Of a stretch of 64,000 bases of DNA, positions 34,744-43,292 are shown piece after piece; position 1 is the first letter of the stretch, and every line of letters starts with the position of its first letter. A model generated the notes under the pieces. It did not search any database and was not told the DNA's origin. It worked only from the letters and a program-made list of their open reading frames with translations. This DNA comes from Arthrobacter sp. 131MFCol6.1 (GTDB lineage: Bacteria; Actinomycetota; Actinomycetes; Actinomycetales; Micrococcaceae). Position numbers and translations under genes: made by a program. Location: contig NZ_KB895547.1 of assembly GCF_000374925.1 (NCBI RefSeq), positions 62,001 to 126,000 of the forward strand. Reading direction: 5' to 3'.

Positions 34744-35061
34744 TCAGCAGGCCGCGGCAAGCCCCGCAGCACCGTGATCGATACCTTGTTCGACAAAATC
34801 GAGCTGGAGCACGCCCTCCAGGTCGAACCCGCCGTCGAACTGGCCCCCCTCCCCCAGCTGGAACCCGCCGTCGAGCTGGAAACCGCAGGGGCAGCGCCAC
34901 AGGGCCGGGAGATCGAGGGACGGGTCCGCGGGCCCGAAGGAGTACGAGGGCATCGCGCCCGGCTCCGGCGAAGTCCACTGCATGGGTGCGCCGCAGTGCA
35001 GCGGGGCGTTGGGCGGGAGAACTGTCGCAGGATCCCCGGTCAGGGTTGCTGATTCAGCCAC
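34744..35061 (-). CDS. Small hypothetical protein with a zinc-ribbon-like Cys arrangement
   Basis: A 105-residue protein of unknown function. LHCGAPMQW and LWRCPCGF supply three Cys that could bind metal with one other ligand. The C-terminal half is low in complexity with FQLDGGFQLGEGGQFDGGF-like steps. At the DNA level two 19-base copies of this stretch lie near 34826 and 34861. A GTG start at 35061 has GAGTAGG nearby. It follows the MarR gene on the same strand after 64 AT-rich bases that should carry its own promoter. Confidence 0.7.
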   Translation of the reverse strand: MAESATLTGDPATVLPPNAPLHCGAPMQWTSPEPGAMPSYSFGPADPSLDLPALWRCPCGFQLDGGFQLGEGGQFDGGFDLEGVLQLDFVEQGIDHGAAGLAAAC

Positions 35062-35110
35062 GGCGCCTACTCTCGTTGAGATCGAAAAACCAAGTAGTAA
35101 GCATACATAT

Positions 35111-35131
35111 AACTAGTTAAACGAGCTAGTT
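35111..35131. promoter_or_regulatory. AACTAG inverted repeat at the MarR gene end
   Basis: AACTAG 35111-35116 and CTAGTT 35126-35131 are complementary halves around nine bases. They overlap the MarR stop and a TTTAAC that could be the -35 of the downstream gene. A MarR dimer could bind here and control that gene. Confidence 0.4.
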
Positions 35132-35620
35132 GTGCCGCTCGGTGCCGATGGCCGCGCTCATCCGGCGCAGGAAAGTGATGACCACGCGGGCGTCCTCGGC
35201 GCTCATGGACTCGGCCACCTCCATCATCCGCCGGTGCATGTGTCCAAGCGTGGTGCGGACTTCGGAGTCCGTCGCCACCGTCGGCACGATCACAAGTGAG
35301 CGCCGGTCGGTCGGGTGCGGCTCACGCCGGACGTGTCCGCTGGCCACCAGCCGGTCGATCAGCGACGTCGTGGAAGCGGTCGTGATGCCCAAGACACGGC
35401 TGAGGTCCTTCGGGCCAACCCGCTCGCCTGTCGCGCTGGCCCGCAGCAGGTACCGCAAAGCCAGCAGGTCCGTCTCACCCATCCCCATCGAATCGCGGGT
35501 GGACCGCCTGGTTGCGACCTCCGAGATCCGATAGTCGCGGAGGGCCTGCAGGATCGCCGCAGGAGGATCCAGGCTGTCATCGGGGCCATACCAGTATCCG
35601 GAGGCGCCGTGGGAGTCCAT
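35126..35620 (-). CDS. MarR-family transcriptional regulator
   Basis: A 164-residue winged-helix regulator of the MarR family. MGETDLLALRYLLRAS, then VGPKDLSRVLGITTASTTSLIDRLVASGHVRR, is the recognition helix. PTDRRSLVIVPT is the wing. The N-terminal 45 residues and the helical C-terminus form the dimer interface. No cysteine near the effector site is seen. It lies upstream of the small zinc-ribbon-like gene on the same strand. Its own promoter region and the gap after it carry AACTAG-type half-sites. Confidence 0.93.
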   Translation of the reverse strand: MDSHGASGYWYGPDDSLDPPAAILQALRDYRISEVATRRSTRDSMGMGETDLLALRYLLRASATGERVGPKDLSRVLGITTASTTSLIDRLVASGHVRREPHPTDRRSLVIVPTVATDSEVRTTLGHMHRRMMEVAESMSAEDARVVITFLRRMSAAIGTERHN

Positions 35621-35762
35621 TCGCCAAGCCTAGCTGAACTGGTAACTAGCCAGCCGTACAATCCAGGCGGCCGCAGTTACAGCGCCCCGCAGCACAGGGG
35701 CCCCGGACCGAGGGGAAAGGACCGGAGGGAAAAGACCGGACGGATAGGCCCCGGGCAGGCAC

Positions 35763-35803
35763 AAAAAACCCCGGCTTCCTGTTGCCAGGAAACCGGGGTT
35801 TTT
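35763..35803. terminator. Bidirectional terminator after tRNA-Lys
   Basis: A13-base stem CCCCGGCTTCCTG / CAGGAAACCGGGG with a small internal mismatch, flanked by a T run at one end and an A run at the other. On the minus strand it ends the tRNA-Lys transcript; on the plus strand it is also a good terminator. Confidence 0.92.
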
Positions 35804-35822
35804 CCACTCTTCGCTAAAAGAG

Positions 35823-35895
35823 TGGGCCCTGTGGGGATCGAACCCACGACCCACGGATTAAAAGTCCGATGCTCTACCAACTGAGCTAAAGGCCC
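35823..35895 (-). tRNA. tRNA-Lys (anticodon UUU)
   Basis: A 73-base cloverleaf on the minus strand. The acceptor stem is GGGCCTT with AGGGCCC, including one G-T pair. TAGCTCAGTTGGTAGAGC forms the D arm and the anticodon loop reads CTTTTAA, giving UUU. GTGGGTTCGATCCCCAC forms the T arm and the discriminator is A. No CCA is encoded. A strong terminator follows. Confidence 0.97.
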
Positions 35896-36097
35896 CAGCC
35901 GATGGCCCCGAACCAGCGGATAAAATCCGCTGTTGCGGCGCGTTTCGGCCCAGTCCATTTCTGGACGTTAACACTGTACCCCAGACCTGGGCCGGGTTTT
36001 TTCACGTTGCCCGCAGCGGCGGCGTTGGTCTCCGGGTCTCCGGCAGCTGCGCGCACCGATCCTCGATTCCCTTGCGGCACTGGAGTAGCGTGGGGGC

Positions 36098-36751
36098 ATG
36101 AGCGAGCAAGCAGGATCAAGCGCCCCCGGCCCGCGGCACCACAAGCCGAAACCCTTCGCACCGATCGACTTTGAGCCCTTCGCCGGAGGGGCCGATCCTG
36201 CCCGCGTCTCGGAGGCGGCCCATCTGGCCGCGCAGGCACTCGTGCGCCGCGGCCGGGACAGCGACGACCCTAAAGTCACCAAACGGCTCGTCAAACTCGC
36301 CGATGAGCAGGGCCTGGAAGCGATCGCCGAAATGTGGGCCGAAAGCCCCGCCCGCTCCCTCCCCGGCGCACTGTGGCGCCTGTACGCCCTGCGGGCCGCC
36401 ACCATCCAGGATCCCGAGCGGATCTCCGTCTACTTCAAGGCGGGCAAGGACACGGCCCAGGTATCGCATGTGGTGGCCGGCGCCGCCGAACCGCCCGGCG
36501 CCGATGAGATGAAATCCATGGCCGACGCCATCCTCTCCGGGGCGTTCGACGGCGAATTCGACGTCGCACTGGAACGCTCCGCAGCGTTCTGCCGCGTGGT
36601 GGCCCTGGGCCAGGCGACACTTGCGGACAACGCCGAGCACAGCAACGAGAACCACGCCAGCAAACTCACCCGTAACTCGCATCTGCTGGTCAAGACGGCC
36701 GAGGACCTCGAACACGCCGCCAATGCGTGGCGGCTGGGCGAACTGGACTAA
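36098..36751 (+). CDS. Conserved hypothetical protein
   Basis: A 217-residue helical cytosolic protein with no domain I can name. It starts with a basic, Pro-rich stretch (PRHHKPKPFAPIDFEPFAGG). It continues as Ala-rich helices with WAESPARSLPGALWRLYALRAATIQDP and a C-terminal SNENHASKLTRNSHLLVKTAEDLEHAA. The last part looks like a conserved helical core seen in actinobacterial proteins of unknown function. It has no predicted membrane helices. No neighbour suggests a role. Confidence 0.82.
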   Translation: MSEQAGSSAPGPRHHKPKPFAPIDFEPFAGGADPARVSEAAHLAAQALVRRGRDSDDPKVTKRLVKLADEQGLEAIAEMWAESPARSLPGALWRLYALRAATIQDPERISVYFKAGKDTAQVSHVVAGAAEPPGADEMKSMADAILSGAFDGEFDVALERSAAFCRVVALGQATLADNAEHSNENHASKLTRNSHLLVKTAEDLEHAANAWRLGELD

Positions 36752-36858
36752 AGAGCCAGCCGGCCCGGGGCGGCAGGCGCCCGGATGCCGGGCAGCAGGC
36801 ACGACGTGGGCTGGCTGTCAATGTTGACTTGCATGAACCTACGTAGAAAACTGAAAGC

Positions 36859-36942
36859 GGTGCCGAACCGCGAAACCCCCGGGCTTCAACATTTAGCCGC
36901 CTAGAGCGGCCTACCGCCGAGAGGCGTATCCGGTTCGGCACC
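36859..36942. repeat. Long inverted repeat, 12-base perfect arms
   Basis: GGTGCCGAACCG (36859-36870) is complementary to 36931-36942 across 60 bases that fold further. The structure could be a small RNA, a terminator region or a dispersed repeat. No T tract follows the right arm. Confidence 0.55.
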
Positions 36943-36959
36943 ATTTTCATGCCCTCGTT

Positions 36960-37053
36960 GCCCGGTGTTCGCCTGCCTCGCTCCCGTTTCTTCCTGTTTT
37001 CCGCCTGTTTTCTTCCTGTTTCCGCCTGTTTTTCGCCTGTTTTTCGCCTGCAC
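36960..37053. repeat. Imperfect short tandem repeat, period about 11
   Basis: Read on the minus strand, the segment contains consecutive units such as CAGGCGAAAAA, CAGGCGAAAAA, CAGGCGGAAA, CAGGAAGAAAA, CAGGCGGAAAA and CAGGAAGAAA. The period is one helical turn, so all copies face the same side of DNA. No coding role is evident. Confidence 0.7.
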
Positions 37054-37186
37054 CGTCACATGCCGCGTCGGGCCGGTCCGGACCCGCAGCGGACGGTAAA
37101 GTAATGCGTATGCACCGGTCTCCGTCAAGTCACACGGCTGGCCGACTCCACCCGCGAACCTCCTCCCGGAAGACCGGTGACACCAC

Positions 37187-37804
37187 GTGAAGCTGCGCCT
37201 GTTCCCCCAGGAGTCCGCCGGACTGAACCTGCTCTCCCAAATGGCGCACCAGATCGTGCTGGGGACCGGAACCCTCTCGGAGATCCTCGGCGCCCCGGCC
37301 AGTGAGCATGCCCGGCTGGTGGAGGACATGCACAACCACGAGGCAAAATCGGCGGAGCTGCACTTTGCCCTCCTGACCCACATGCGCACCAGCTTCGTAA
37401 ACCCGCTGCCGCGCGAGGACATGTACACGCTGTCCCGGTTCCTCAACGAGGCCATGGAGAAGCTCGATGCCGCCGCCGAGCTCGTTTCCCTCTACAAGCT
37501 CGAACGGCTGCCCAGACGCGCCGCGGACCAGCTGGAAATCATCAGCCGCCAGGCCGAACTCACGGTCGATGCGATGCGGCGGCTGAACAACCTGGACGAT
37601 CTTGAGGACTACTGGATCGAGATCCTGCGCCTGGCCAAGCGTGCCGAGCGCACCCACCGGGTCTGGGTCGCGGACATGCTCCACGAGATGAAGGCGATGC
37701 AGTACGCGCGCAACCGCGACGTCGCGAACCAGCTTGTGGAAGTCACGAAGGACATGCGCCGGATCGCCACCCAGGTGGGCAGCATCATCGTCAAGGAATC
37801 CTGA
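37187..37804 (+). CDS. DUF47-family PhoU-like protein
   Basis: A 205-residue helical protein of the DUF47 family, which pairs with Pit-type phosphate transporters and is distantly related to PhoU. MKLRLFPQESAGLNLLSQMA, DMHNHEAKSAELHFALL and LPREDMYTLSRFLNEAMEKLDAAAEL are diagnostic, with the E/D-rich metal-binding helices. A GTG start at 37187 is used. Pit begins a few bases after this stop, so the two form a unit. It likely regulates phosphate entry through Pit. Confidence 0.94.
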   Translation: MKLRLFPQESAGLNLLSQMAHQIVLGTGTLSEILGAPASEHARLVEDMHNHEAKSAELHFALLTHMRTSFVNPLPREDMYTLSRFLNEAMEKLDAAAELVSLYKLERLPRRAADQLEIISRQAELTVDAMRRLNNLDDLEDYWIEILRLAKRAERTHRVWVADMLHEMKAMQYARNRDVANQLVEVTKDMRRIATQVGSIIVKES

Positions 37805-37808
37805 CGTG

Positions 37809-38822
37809 ATGCTCTTCTTCCTTGCCCTGGTGCTGCTCTGCGCCGGGGCCTTCGCCTTCCTCAACGGTTTCAGGGACGCGTCTTCGTCGGTGGCGCTGGC
37901 CGTGCGGACGCGGTCGCTGACGCCAACGGTGGCGGTGCTGCTGGCGAGCCTGTTCAACTTCATCGGGGCCGCGCTCAGCGCCGCCCTGGCCCTGGCCGTC
38001 ACCCAGGTGTGGCTGACGCTGCCGCCGGGCACGAACGGCCTGACGATTCTGCTGGCCGCGCTGCTGAGTGCCATCCTCTGGGGCCTCTACATGTGGTGGC
38101 GCGGCATCCCGGCGTCCTCCACCCATGCCCTGGTCGGCGGGCTCGCCGGGGCGGGGGTCGCGAGCGTCGCCGTCGGCGGGAACCCCGTCACCGGCGTGGA
38201 CGCCTCGCTCCTGTCCCAGGTGGTGCTCCCGCTGCTGATCTCACCGGTGATCGCCTATGCAGGGTCGTTCCTGCTGGTCTGGCCTGCGGGCTGGGCCGCC
38301 CGCTACACGCCGCCCAACGTCGTCAACACCCGCTCCCGGCGGGCTCAGGCGGTCGCCGCCGGCGCCGTCGCTTTTGGGCACGGGCTGCAGGACGGCCAGC
38401 GCATCAGCGCGGTGGTGATCCTGGCGCTGCTGGCGGCCGGGCTCTCCGACGGCGGTTCAGTGCCGGTGTGGGTGGCCCTGCTGACGGCCATCTTGTTGGC
38501 GGCGGGCACCCTGGCGGGCGGGTGGCGGATTTCCTACACCATCGGCTACCGGCTGACCCGGATCGACCCCCTGCGCGGATCCGTCGCGCAGATGTACAGC
38601 GCGGTGATGCTGCTGGTGGGCGCGATCGGGCTGCACTGGCCTGTCTCCACCACCAATACGGTGACGGCGGCAACCTTGGGCGCCGGCGCCAACCAGTGTT
38701 TCCCGGGCACCAACCGCCGGCTGGTGATCCGCATCCTGGGGTTCTGGGTACTGACCCCGATTGCCACCGCCGCCGCCGCGTTCATCCTGCAGTTGGCGCT
38801 CTCGACGCTGGCCGGCCTGTAA
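37809..38822 (+). CDS. Pit-family low-affinity inorganic phosphate transporter
   Basis: A 337-residue PiT permease with about 9-10 hydrophobic helices. FLNGFRDASSSVALAV near the N-terminus and HWPVSTTNTVTAATLGAGANQ near the C-terminus are the duplicated PiT signatures; the first has FRDAS where many members read NDVAN. ATG 37809 is used; GTG 37806 is equally possible since AAGGA lies eight bases before it. It moves phosphate with protons or as a metal-phosphate complex. It converges with pstB after 11 bases. Confidence 0.92.
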   Translation: MLFFLALVLLCAGAFAFLNGFRDASSSVALAVRTRSLTPTVAVLLASLFNFIGAALSAALALAVTQVWLTLPPGTNGLTILLAALLSAILWGLYMWWRGIPASSTHALVGGLAGAGVASVAVGGNPVTGVDASLLSQVVLPLLISPVIAYAGSFLLVWPAGWAARYTPPNVVNTRSRRAQAVAAGAVAFGHGLQDGQRISAVVILALLAAGLSDGGSVPVWVALLTAILLAAGTLAGGWRISYTIGYRLTRIDPLRGSVAQMYSAVMLLVGAIGLHWPVSTTNTVTAATLGAGANQCFPGTNRRLVIRILGFWVLTPIATAAAAFILQLALSTLAGL

Positions 38823-38833
38823 GGCGCTGCAGG

Positions 38834-39613
38834 TTATCCGAAGCGGCCGGAGACGTAGTCCTCGGTGGCCTTCTCGGTCGGGTTGCTGAAGATCGTGGGG
38901 GTGTCGCCGAACTCGATCAGCTTGCCCGGCTTGCCGGTACCGGCAATGTTGAAGAAGGCCGTCTTGTCCGACACGCGGGCCGCCTGCTGCATGTTGTGCG
39001 TCACGATCACCACCGTGTACTGGTCCTTGAGCTCGTTGATGAGGTCCTCAATGGCCAGCGTCGAGATCGGGTCCAGGGCGGAGCAGGGCTCGTCCATGAG
39101 GATCACCTGGGGTTCAACGGCAATCGCGCGCGCAATGCACAGGCGCTGCTGCTGGCCGCCGGACAGCCCGGAGCCGGGCTTGGCCAGACGGTCCTTGACC
39201 TCGTTCCACAGGTTGGCCCCCTGCAGGGACCGTTCCACCAGGACATCGGCCTCGCCCTTGGAGATCTTCGTGTTGTTCAGCTTCACGCCGGCCAGCACGT
39301 TGTCCCGGATGGACATAGTGGGGAACGGGTTCGGGCGCTGGAACACCATGCCGATCTGGGACCGGACCGTGACCGGGTCGACGCCCGGGCCGTAGAGGTT
39401 GTCCCCGTCCAGCAGCACTTCGCCTTCAACCCTCGCACCGGGAATGACCTCGTGCATACGGTTCAGGGTGCGCAGGAAGGTGGACTTGCCGCAGCCTGAG
39501 GGGCCGATGAAGGCCGTGACGGACTTGGCGTCGATGTTGATGTTAACGCCTTCGACGGCCAGAAATTTGCTGTAGTAGACGTTCAGGTCCTTGACGTCGA
39601 TGCGCTTAGACAT
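38834..39613 (-). CDS. pstB: Phosphate ABC transporter ATP-binding protein
   Basis: A 259-residue PstB. Walker A is GPSGCGKST, the ABC signature is LSGGQQQRL and Walker B is [12 protein letters not shown] with the following His in [35 protein letters not shown] is specific to PstB. It powers the PstC-PstA channel with PstS as binding protein. It is the last gene of the minus-strand pstSCAB operon, 45 bases after pstA. Confidence 0.97.
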   Translation of the reverse strand: MSKRIDVKDLNVYYSKFLAVEGVNINIDAKSVTAFIGPSGCGKSTFLRTLNRMHEVIPGARVEGEVLLDGDNLYGPGVDPVTVRSQIGMVFQRPNPFPTMSIRDNVLAGVKLNNTKISKGEADVLVERSLQGANLWNEVKDRLAKPGSGLSGGQQQRLCIARAIAVEPQVILMDEPCSALDPISTLAIEDLINELKDQYTVVIVTHNMQQAARVSDKTAFFNIAGTGKPGKLIEFGDTPTIFSNPTEKATEDYVSGRFG

Positions 39614-39658
39614 GGTGTTCCTTCACTTGCTGGAGGTAGGGGCGGCGGGCGCTGTGGC

Positions 39659-40768
39659 CTAGCGGCCTGTCTTGGGGGCGAAGATGCGGGCAATCAGGCG
39701 GGCGCCGAGGTTGAGCAGCATCACCAGGATGATGAGCACCAGGGCCGCGCCCCAGGCCCGCTCGGAGGACGGATCCGGGTTCGACGGCGAGGTGGGGTTC
39801 AGGATCTGGGTGTAGATGAATGTCGGCAGCGAGGCCATCCAGCCGCTGAACACGTTGGCGTTGATGGTGGTCGCGAATCCGGCGGTGACCAGAATCGGCG
39901 CGGTTTCGCCGATCACGCGGGCGATCGCCAGGGTGATGCCGGACGCGATGCCGGAGATCGCCGTCGGGAGGACCACCTTGAGGATGGTCCGCCACTTGCG
40001 GACGCCGAGGGCGTAGGCGGCCTCGCGGAGTTCGTTTGGCACGATCTTGAGCATTTCCTCGCTGGAGCGGACCACCACCGGGATCATCAGCACCGACAGC
40101 GCAACGGCGGCCACGGCGCCTGTCTTGGTGCCCGGGCCGACCACCGCGAAGAACGCGGCGGCGGCGAACAGGCCGGCGACAATCGAGGGAATGCCGGTCA
40201 TGACGTCCACGAAGAAGGTGATCGCCCGGGCCAGGGCGCGGTCCTCGCCGTATTCCACGAGGTAAATCGCGGTCAGCAGGCCCACGGGGACCGAGATGAG
40301 GGTGGCGAGCACCGTGATGAGCAAGGTGCCCATGAGCGCGTGGTAGATGCCGCCCAGCAGGGGGGCGCCTTCCTCGACCGTCTTGTTGTCGAAGGCGCCG
40401 GTGACCCCGTTCATGGACGTGGTGAGGAAACCGGGATCCAGGAGCCCGGGGAGCCCATTGACCAGCACGGTCCAGATCACCGAGAACAGGGGCACCAGGG
40501 CAATCAGGAAGGCCCCCACCACCAGGCAGGTGGCCAGCTTGTCCTTGGCCTTGCGGACGCCTTCCACAACCAGGCTCCAGCCCACCAGGCCGGCGGTGAA
40601 GAGGATGGCGGAGACGATTCCCCAGCCGAAGGCATTGAAGCCGATCAGCGCGAGGATCGCCGCGCCAAGGATCAAGGCAACGGCCAGGACAATGTACGGC
40701 GCGGCCTTGGGCAGTTGGCCCTTGGTCAGCGCCGAGCGCTTGCGTACCGGAGTCAGGGTGGCGGTCAT
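39659..40768 (-). CDS. pstA: Phosphate ABC transporter permease PstA
   Basis: A 369-residue permease, with an N-terminal region of about 90 residues (three hydrophobic helices and a basic start) before the conserved core. That is longer than the about 290 residues common in E. coli. The core has VDVMTGIPSIVAGLFA and the coupling loop ELREAAYALGVRKWRTILKVVLPTA. It starts directly after the pstC stop with no gap. It forms the membrane channel with PstC. Confidence 0.96.
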   Translation of the reverse strand: MTATLTPVRKRSALTKGQLPKAAPYIVLAVALILGAAILALIGFNAFGWGIVSAILFTAGLVGWSLVVEGVRKAKDKLATCLVVGAFLIALVPLFSVIWTVLVNGLPGLLDPGFLTTSMNGVTGAFDNKTVEEGAPLLGGIYHALMGTLLITVLATLISVPVGLLTAIYLVEYGEDRALARAITFFVDVMTGIPSIVAGLFAAAAFFAVVGPGTKTGAVAAVALSVLMIPVVVRSSEEMLKIVPNELREAAYALGVRKWRTILKVVLPTAISGIASGITLAIARVIGETAPILVTAGFATTINANVFSGWMASLPTFIYTQILNPTSPSNPDPSSERAWGAALVLIILVMLLNLGARLIARIFAPKTGR

Positions 40769-41701
40769 TTAGTTGGCTCCCGAGAATTCTTTGTGCCGGG
40801 TGATGATTCCCCGGGCAATCATGTTCACGCCGAGGGTAATGACGAACAGCACCAGGCCCGCGGCGATCAGCGTGTTGACCTTGAGCCCGCTGGCCTCGGG
40901 GAAGTTCAGGGCGATTTCGGCGGCGATGGTCTGGTTGCCGGTCTGGATCAGGCTGGCGGTCAGGGCCCCGGACGACAGCACCAGCGCGACGGCCATGGTC
41001 TCGCCGAGGGCCCGGCCCAGTCCCAGCATCACGGCGCTGATGATTCCGGGCCGGCCGAACGGCAGCACGGTCATCCGGATCATCTCCCAGCGGGTGGCCC
41101 CGAGCGCCAGCGCGGCCTCTTCGTGCAGCTTGGGGGTCTGCAGGAAGATTTCGCGGGTCAGGGAGGTGATGATCGGCAGGACCATGACAGCAAGCACGAT
41201 TCCGGCCGTCAGGATGGTCTTGCCGGTGGCGGAGGCGGGACCTTGGAAGATCGGCAGCCAGCCCATATTCCCGGCCAGCCAGTTGTACGACGGCGAGATT
41301 TCCTTGGCCAGGAACGCAACGCCCCAGGCGCCGTAGACAACGGACGGGATGGCTGCGAGGAGGTCAATCACGTAGCCCAGGCCGGAGGCGAGTTTGCGCG
41401 GCGCGAAGTGCGAAATGAACAGCGCGACGCCGATCGCGATCGGCGTCGCGATCACGAGCGCGATCACCGAAGCGATGAGGGTGCCGATGACAAGCGGCCA
41501 GATGTAGGTGAAGAATCCTTCGCCGCCCTGGATCTTGTCCCCCGGAGCCACAAGGGCCGGCAGCGCCTGGATCACCAGAAACAGTGCCACGCCGAAGAGC
41601 ACGACGAGGATCAAACACCCTGCTGCCAAGGTGGCTGCGGAAAAGACTTTGTCACCGGATTGGCCTGCGCCCCGGGACTTGGTCAGGGAGGTGGTGGTCA
41701 C
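40769..41701 (-). CDS. pstC: Phosphate ABC transporter permease PstC
   Basis: A 310-residue permease with six hydrophobic helices. VIDLLAAIPSVVYGAWGV is the conserved PstC start of the core and LHEEAALALGATRWEMIRMTVLPFG is the EAA coupling loop. GLGRALGETMAVALV follows. It pairs with PstA. Its start is 210 bases from the pstS stop; that gap holds a large stem-loop and should lower pstCAB relative to pstS. Confidence 0.97.
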   Translation of the reverse strand: MTTTSLTKSRGAGQSGDKVFSAATLAAGCLILVVLFGVALFLVIQALPALVAPGDKIQGGEGFFTYIWPLVIGTLIASVIALVIATPIAIGVALFISHFAPRKLASGLGYVIDLLAAIPSVVYGAWGVAFLAKEISPSYNWLAGNMGWLPIFQGPASATGKTILTAGIVLAVMVLPIITSLTREIFLQTPKLHEEAALALGATRWEMIRMTVLPFGRPGIISAVMLGLGRALGETMAVALVLSSGALTASLIQTGNQTIAAEIALNFPEASGLKVNTLIAAGLVLFVITLGVNMIARGIITRHKEFSGAN

Positions 41702-41798
41702 TTCACGGTCCTTCGGTTTGGATGGGATCCGGGCGGCGGCTGCGGAGGCCTCCGCGGCCGGTGCCCGGCAAATCTTGATCTATGGAACAAACGCGTCA

Positions 41799-41849
41799 GT
41801 TCCCTGCTCCATGGCGGCCGCCGGTGACGGCCGCCATGATGCAGGGAAC
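41799..41849 (-). promoter_or_regulatory. Large stem-loop between pstS and pstC
   Basis: GTTCCCTGC and ATGGCGGCCG pair with CGGCCGCCAT and GCAGGGAAC across a seven-base loop and a symmetric 3 by 3 internal loop. This is 19 paired bases in total. It lies in the intercistronic gap and has no T tract, so it is probably an attenuator or an RNA-stability element rather than a simple terminator. Confidence 0.7.
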
Positions 41850-41911
41850 CTCGATCAGGCTCGTGTTTCCACTATGCCTTTTTCCACTTTGCCTCGCGGC
41901 GCAGCGTATCC

Positions 41912-43033
41912 CTAGGCCTTGGCCTTGACGGAGTCGACGGCAGCCATTGCCTTGTCCTGGAGGGTCTTGGACAGCGGCGCCGACTTGGCGGCGTCGGCGG
42001 CGGCCTGCTGGCCCGCGTCGGAGGCGGCGTACTTGACGAAGGCCTTGACCAGGTCAGCAGTGGCCTGCGTGTCGTAGGTGGTGCAGACGATGTGGTAGGA
42101 CACCAGGACGATCGGGTAGGCGCCCGCGGCCGTGGTGGTGCGGTCCAGCTTGATGGCGAGGTCGTTGGCGTTGCGGCCCTCGACCGGCTTGCCCTGGTCG
42201 ACTGCCTTGGAAGCTGCCTCGGCGGAGATCTTCGTGAAGGAGTCGCCGACCTTGATCTGCGCGGTGCCGAGCTTGCCGCTGACAGCGGAGTCGTCAGCGT
42301 AGGTCACGGCGCCGGGGGTGTCCGTGACAGTCTTGACGACGCCGGAGGTGCCCTTGGCGTTCTCGCCCTTCAGGCTCGCGGGCCAGACGCCGGCTGCCTT
42401 GTCGGTCCAAACCTCGGGGGCGACGGCGGACAGGTAGTCGGTGAAGTTGGTGGTGGTGCCGGAGTCGTCAGAGCGGTTCACCGGGGTGACCTTGAGATCC
42501 GGAAGCTGGACGCCCGGGTTCATGGCCGCGATGGCGGGGTCGTTCCAGTTGGCAACCTCGCCGCGGAAGATCTTCGCAACGGTGGGGGCGTCGAGCTTCA
42601 GGTCGGTGATGCCAGGGACGTTGAAGGCCACGGCGATCGGGGAAATGTAGACCGGGATGTCAATGGCTCCGTCGGGACCACACTTTTCCTTGGAGCTGGC
42701 GAGCTCTTCATCCTTGAGGTAGGCATCGGAGCCGGCGAACTGGGCCGAGCCATCGAGGATCGCCTTGCGACCGGCGCCGGAACCGTCCGGGGAGTACTGC
42801 ACAGTGGCGCCCTGGTTCGCGGTGGCGAAGTTGGTCTTCCAGACGTCCATGGCTGCGCCCTGGGCGGAAGAACCGATGCCGGTCAGGGTGCCGGTGACCG
42901 CGGGGCCAGAGGCAGACGGCGCAGCAGTCTGGGCCGTGTTGGTTGCGTTGTCCGAACCGCAGGCGGTCAGCGCAAGTGCGCCAACGGCGATTACAGCGAT
43001 AGCCGCGTTGCGGCCGAAGCGGAGAGCCTTCAC
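41912..43033 (-). CDS. pstS: Phosphate ABC transporter substrate-binding lipoprotein
   Basis: A 373-residue lipoprotein. The signal peptide runs to LALTAC with the lipobox Cys at residue 25, so it is anchored outside the membrane. GIGSSAQGAAMDVWKTNF and QYSPDGSGAGRKAILDGSAQFAGSDA are typical phosphate-binding loops. VNRSDDSGTTTNFTDYLS holds further ligands. GTG 43033 is the start with AAGG about a dozen bases upstream. It is the first gene of pstSCAB, and a PhoP-type box lies 118 bases upstream. Confidence 0.96.
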   Translation of the reverse strand: MKALRFGRNAAIAVIAVGALALTACGSDNATNTAQTAAPSASGPAVTGTLTGIGSSAQGAAMDVWKTNFATANQGATVQYSPDGSGAGRKAILDGSAQFAGSDAYLKDEELASSKEKCGPDGAIDIPVYISPIAVAFNVPGITDLKLDAPTVAKIFRGEVANWNDPAIAAMNPGVQLPDLKVTPVNRSDDSGTTTNFTDYLSAVAPEVWTDKAAGVWPASLKGENAKGTSGVVKTVTDTPGAVTYADDSAVSGKLGTAQIKVGDSFTKISAEAASKAVDQGKPVEGRNANDLAIKLDRTTTAAGAYPIVLVSYHIVCTTYDTQATADLVKAFVKYAASDAGQQAAADAAKSAPLSKTLQDKAMAAVDSVKAKA

Positions 43034-43150
43034 TGAGTTGTACCCCTTCCAGGGCTGGGAGTGCCGGGCCCGGAGAAGGCCCGCAGGGATGCGTACGGTT
43101 TGTACCTCTACCGACCGTAGGTGGCCCAGATGAAGAGAATTGCGGACCAA

Positions 43151-43168
43151 AGTGAACGGCCGGTAAAC
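43151..43168 (-). promoter_or_regulatory. PhoP-type PHO box upstream of pstS
   Basis: Read on the minus strand, GTTTACCGGCCGTTCACT contains GTTTACC and GTTCACT repeated with an 11-base period. That matches the direct-repeat PHO box known in Streptomyces (GTTCACC). It lies about 118 bases before the pstS start, suggesting PhoPR control under phosphate starvation. Confidence 0.7.
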
Positions 43169-43292
43169 GACGCGGGACTATTGGCTTACATATGCCGGGT
43201 AGCCATTGTGTTCTGTGCGTCACAGTCGTATCGGCCGCACAGTGCCCGCGGCCCGTGACGGCCGCCCCGGGGCAGCAAATACACTGGAGGGC

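Larger units (their letters stand above)
36752..37186. other. 435-base intergenic region with inverted and tandem repeats
   Basis: No ORF is supported here. A perfect 12-base inverted repeat, GGTGCCGAACCG 36859-36870 with its complement at 36931-36942, surrounds an inner GCCGC/GCGGC hairpin near 36896-36910. Then 36960-37053 holds imperfect 10-11-base tandem repeats of the type CAGGCGAAAAA on the minus strand. The rest should contain the promoter of the DUF47-pit genes. Confidence 0.6.

Noticed and set aside
36960-37053. CRISPR array at the short tandem repeats
   Set aside because: The units are only 10-11 bases, contiguous and imperfect, with no spacers and no cas genes nearby.
40340-41827. 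A 495-residue plus-strand frame opposite pstA and pstC
   Set aside because: Antisense shadow of two strongly conserved permeases; translation is Gly/Asp/His/Gln-rich without motifs.
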